From assembly GCA_964388155.1 (NCBI GenBank), contig CAYLYH010000009.1:1-64000 (forward strand): a stretch of DNA of 64,000 bases, read 5' to 3'. Under the pieces are notes generated by a model. That model searched no databases. It was not told the DNA's origin and worked only from the letters and a program-made list of their open reading frames with translations. Source of the DNA: JACNKV01 sp964388155 (GTDB taxonomy: Bacteria; Fidelibacterota; Marinisomatia; Marinisomatales; JACNKV01). Positions 62,830-64,000 of this stretch are shown here, piece by piece; within the stretch, counting starts at the first letter, position 1; each line of letters opens with the position of its first letter. A program made the position numbers and the translations under genes.

Positions 62830-64000
62830 TTAAAAACTGTATTTTAATTTCAGATACACCATATCATTATCGTCGTAGTATCCAAACATTTCTTGAATTG
62901 ATGCAGATTCTGCATCGTCATTGCGATAGAAAATATTTGCTCCTGCCAAAAGTTCAAATCCATCAGCAATATCGTAAGCGATGGTCGGACGGATAAGTGC
63001 ATCTTCGTAATTCAATCCGACATACGAAAAGAGTTGAAGTGTAAGCGTCTCTCTTAAAAATGTTCGATTGACTAAAAATGTCATCATATTATCCATTTCA
63101 TCCTGCACAATAGCGTCGTCATAATCCATAATAGCACGCTGAATAAATTGTGTACTGAATCGTGTTTCACCAATATTGAAATCTGTTCCGATGAGGTAAT
63201 GAAGATAATCTTTTTCTAATAAATTTATTGGCAAATCCATTTGATTCAATGCAGAAAACTGCTTTCCGGCGTAATAGGCACCTTCACCACGAACGACAAA
63301 TCCTTTGATTTCTGTAGAAAAACTACCGCCGCCCAGTGTTAATTGATGATGTTTGGGGGTAAGTGTTAAAGTATCCATAGTCATATTTGGTGAAATATGC
63401 ATTGTTGGGTCATCATCCCACATTGTTCCTGCCATTATTTCAAAGTCAATAAGTGACGACATCCCGGAAAATTTTAGAAATGCTTCGCTGTTTTCTAATT
63501 TATTCCGAACCTCTTTTTGAGAATAATCAATAGTAACCGGCTTATCAAACGACGGTTGTCGTGACCAAATAGATGTCTCATCCGGCATTAAAGTTGGTGT
63601 AAATGTTGGAATCCAGACAAATTCTACTGTATTATTTCCAAGATAGTAATCCGCTTTTAATGAAGTAACTCCCGTTCGTATTTCATCAAAATCACGGAGC
63701 AAAAACTCACCCAAGTCTTTTGGTGAAATAATATCCGTGATAAACACACCGTCTGCTTTCCCCCAAATAATCATTTGACGCCCTAATCGCAAATCCATAT
63801 TATCAAAGAAAATATCCATATAGACTTCGCCCAAATCAAAATCTAAATCACTGTTTGGATATTGATAAATAGTCGTATTTGCCAGAAAACCAACATTGCC
63901 CATTTTCTTTTCAACATTTAGGTCGAATGTGTTTTGATTAATGGCATAATCCAGACTGTCGTTTGTCAACACGCCTAAATATGTTCGTGCGTATCCGCTA
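62830..64000 (-). CDS. Outer-membrane protein (DUF1302-like), 5' end outside the window
   Basis: The frame is open through the right edge (upstream residues read SGYARTYLGVLTNDS before the first in-window GTG), so the start is beyond 64000 and the GTG at 63972 is not the true start. Barrel-like strands with DLRLGRQMIIWGKADGVFITDIISPKDLGEF (starting about residue 65 of the visible part), like the LGKQMFNWGKGYAFNP element of the 56816 protein. Ends NDMVYLKLKYSF, an aromatic C-terminal strand. Probably paired with the membrane protein downstream. Related proteins often accompany RND-type transporters, which cannot be checked here. Confidence 0.72.
   Translation of the reverse strand, partial: SGYARTYLGVLTNDSLDYAINQNTFDLNVEKKMGNVGFLANTTIYQYPNSDLDFDLGEVYMDIFFDNMDLRLGRQMIIWGKADGVFITDIISPKDLGEFLLRDFDEIRTGVTSLKADYYLGNNTVEFVWIPTFTPTLMPDETSIWSRQPSFDKPVTIDYSQKEVRNKLENSEAFLKFSGMSSLIDFEIMAGTMWDDDPTMHISPNMTMDTLTLTPKHHQLTLGGGSFSTEIKGFVVRGEGAYYAGKQFSALNQMDLPINLLEKDYLHYLIGTDFNIGETRFSTQFIQRAIMDYDDAIVQDEMDNMMTFLVNRTFLRETLTLQLFSYVGLNYEDALIRPTIAYDIADGFELLAGANIFYRNDDAESASIQEMFGYYDDNDMVYLKLKYSF

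Noticed and set aside
1..64000. CRISPR arrays, tRNA or rRNA genes, transposases
   Set aside because: No regularly spaced repeats, cloverleaf sequences, conserved rRNA segments or transposase motifs were seen on either strand.

Overview
The window is an AT-rich bacterial chromosome segment in which every gene I can support lies on the minus strand. The organism looks like a Gram-negative member of the FCB group. Secreted proteins end in the type IX-style tail with the YPNPFNP signature, two genes encode PorV/PorQ-family barrels, and there are several carboxypeptidase-regulatory-domain TonB receptors, an M1 peptidase, trigger factor and HtpG. The style (PKD-rich giant secreted proteins with a VVPNPYIVHSEF tail, paired with PorV-like genes) fits Marinimicrobia/SAR406 or a relative such as Calditrichota or Ignavibacteriota. 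The phylum is an inference, not a read-out. I see no rRNA, tRNA, CRISPR array or insertion sequence. No gene-free stretch exceeds about 255 bases.

Layout, in coordinate order. 1-7918: three secreted proteins in one likely operon: a truncated, apparently exported class II glutamine amidotransferase, a propeller-like protein with an internal sorting domain, and a 1209-residue multi-domain adhesin-like protein. 8163-23879: a secretion and surface island with a lipoprotein, a TonB receptor, and two giant secreted proteins each followed by a PorV-like gene. The two PorV-like genes sit in a 1134-bp direct repeat that I read as identical. 24077-35184: trigger factor, a 7-TM protein, two TonB receptors, a TPR protein, a winged-helix regulator with a membrane partner, a hypothetical protein and HtpG. 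35275-38235: M1 metallopeptidase. 38397-43016: an oxygen and peroxide cluster with an Rrf2 regulator and cytochrome bd (cydAB), plus a PerR-like regulator, a 2-Cys peroxiredoxin and an iron superoxide dismutase.

43099-52451: the most system-like region. A sensor kinase and a sigma-54 activator lie upstream of a very good sigma-54 (-24/-12) promoter with a palindromic candidate enhancer site. This promoter would drive a four-gene operon: a Gly-rich calcium-motif protein, a 57-residue protein, an outer-membrane barrel and an LTxxQ (ZraP/Spy-like) periplasmic protein. That parallels the enterobacterial ZraPSR envelope-stress circuit but with new target genes. Gly/Arg-rich tracts occur both in the sensor domain and in the exported proteins. 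An OMP_b-brl-type receptor and a Gly-rich lipoprotein follow.

52621-64000: a methyltransferase, a DUF3943 protein, a patatin fused to an outer-membrane barrel, and a TetR-controlled operon with a 24-bp perfect palindrome as candidate operator. That operon encodes an FtsX-type ABC transporter, a thioredoxin-fold protein without catalytic cysteines, a LolA-like protein and an outer-membrane protein. At the right edge are a membrane protein and a second outer-membrane protein that runs out of the window.
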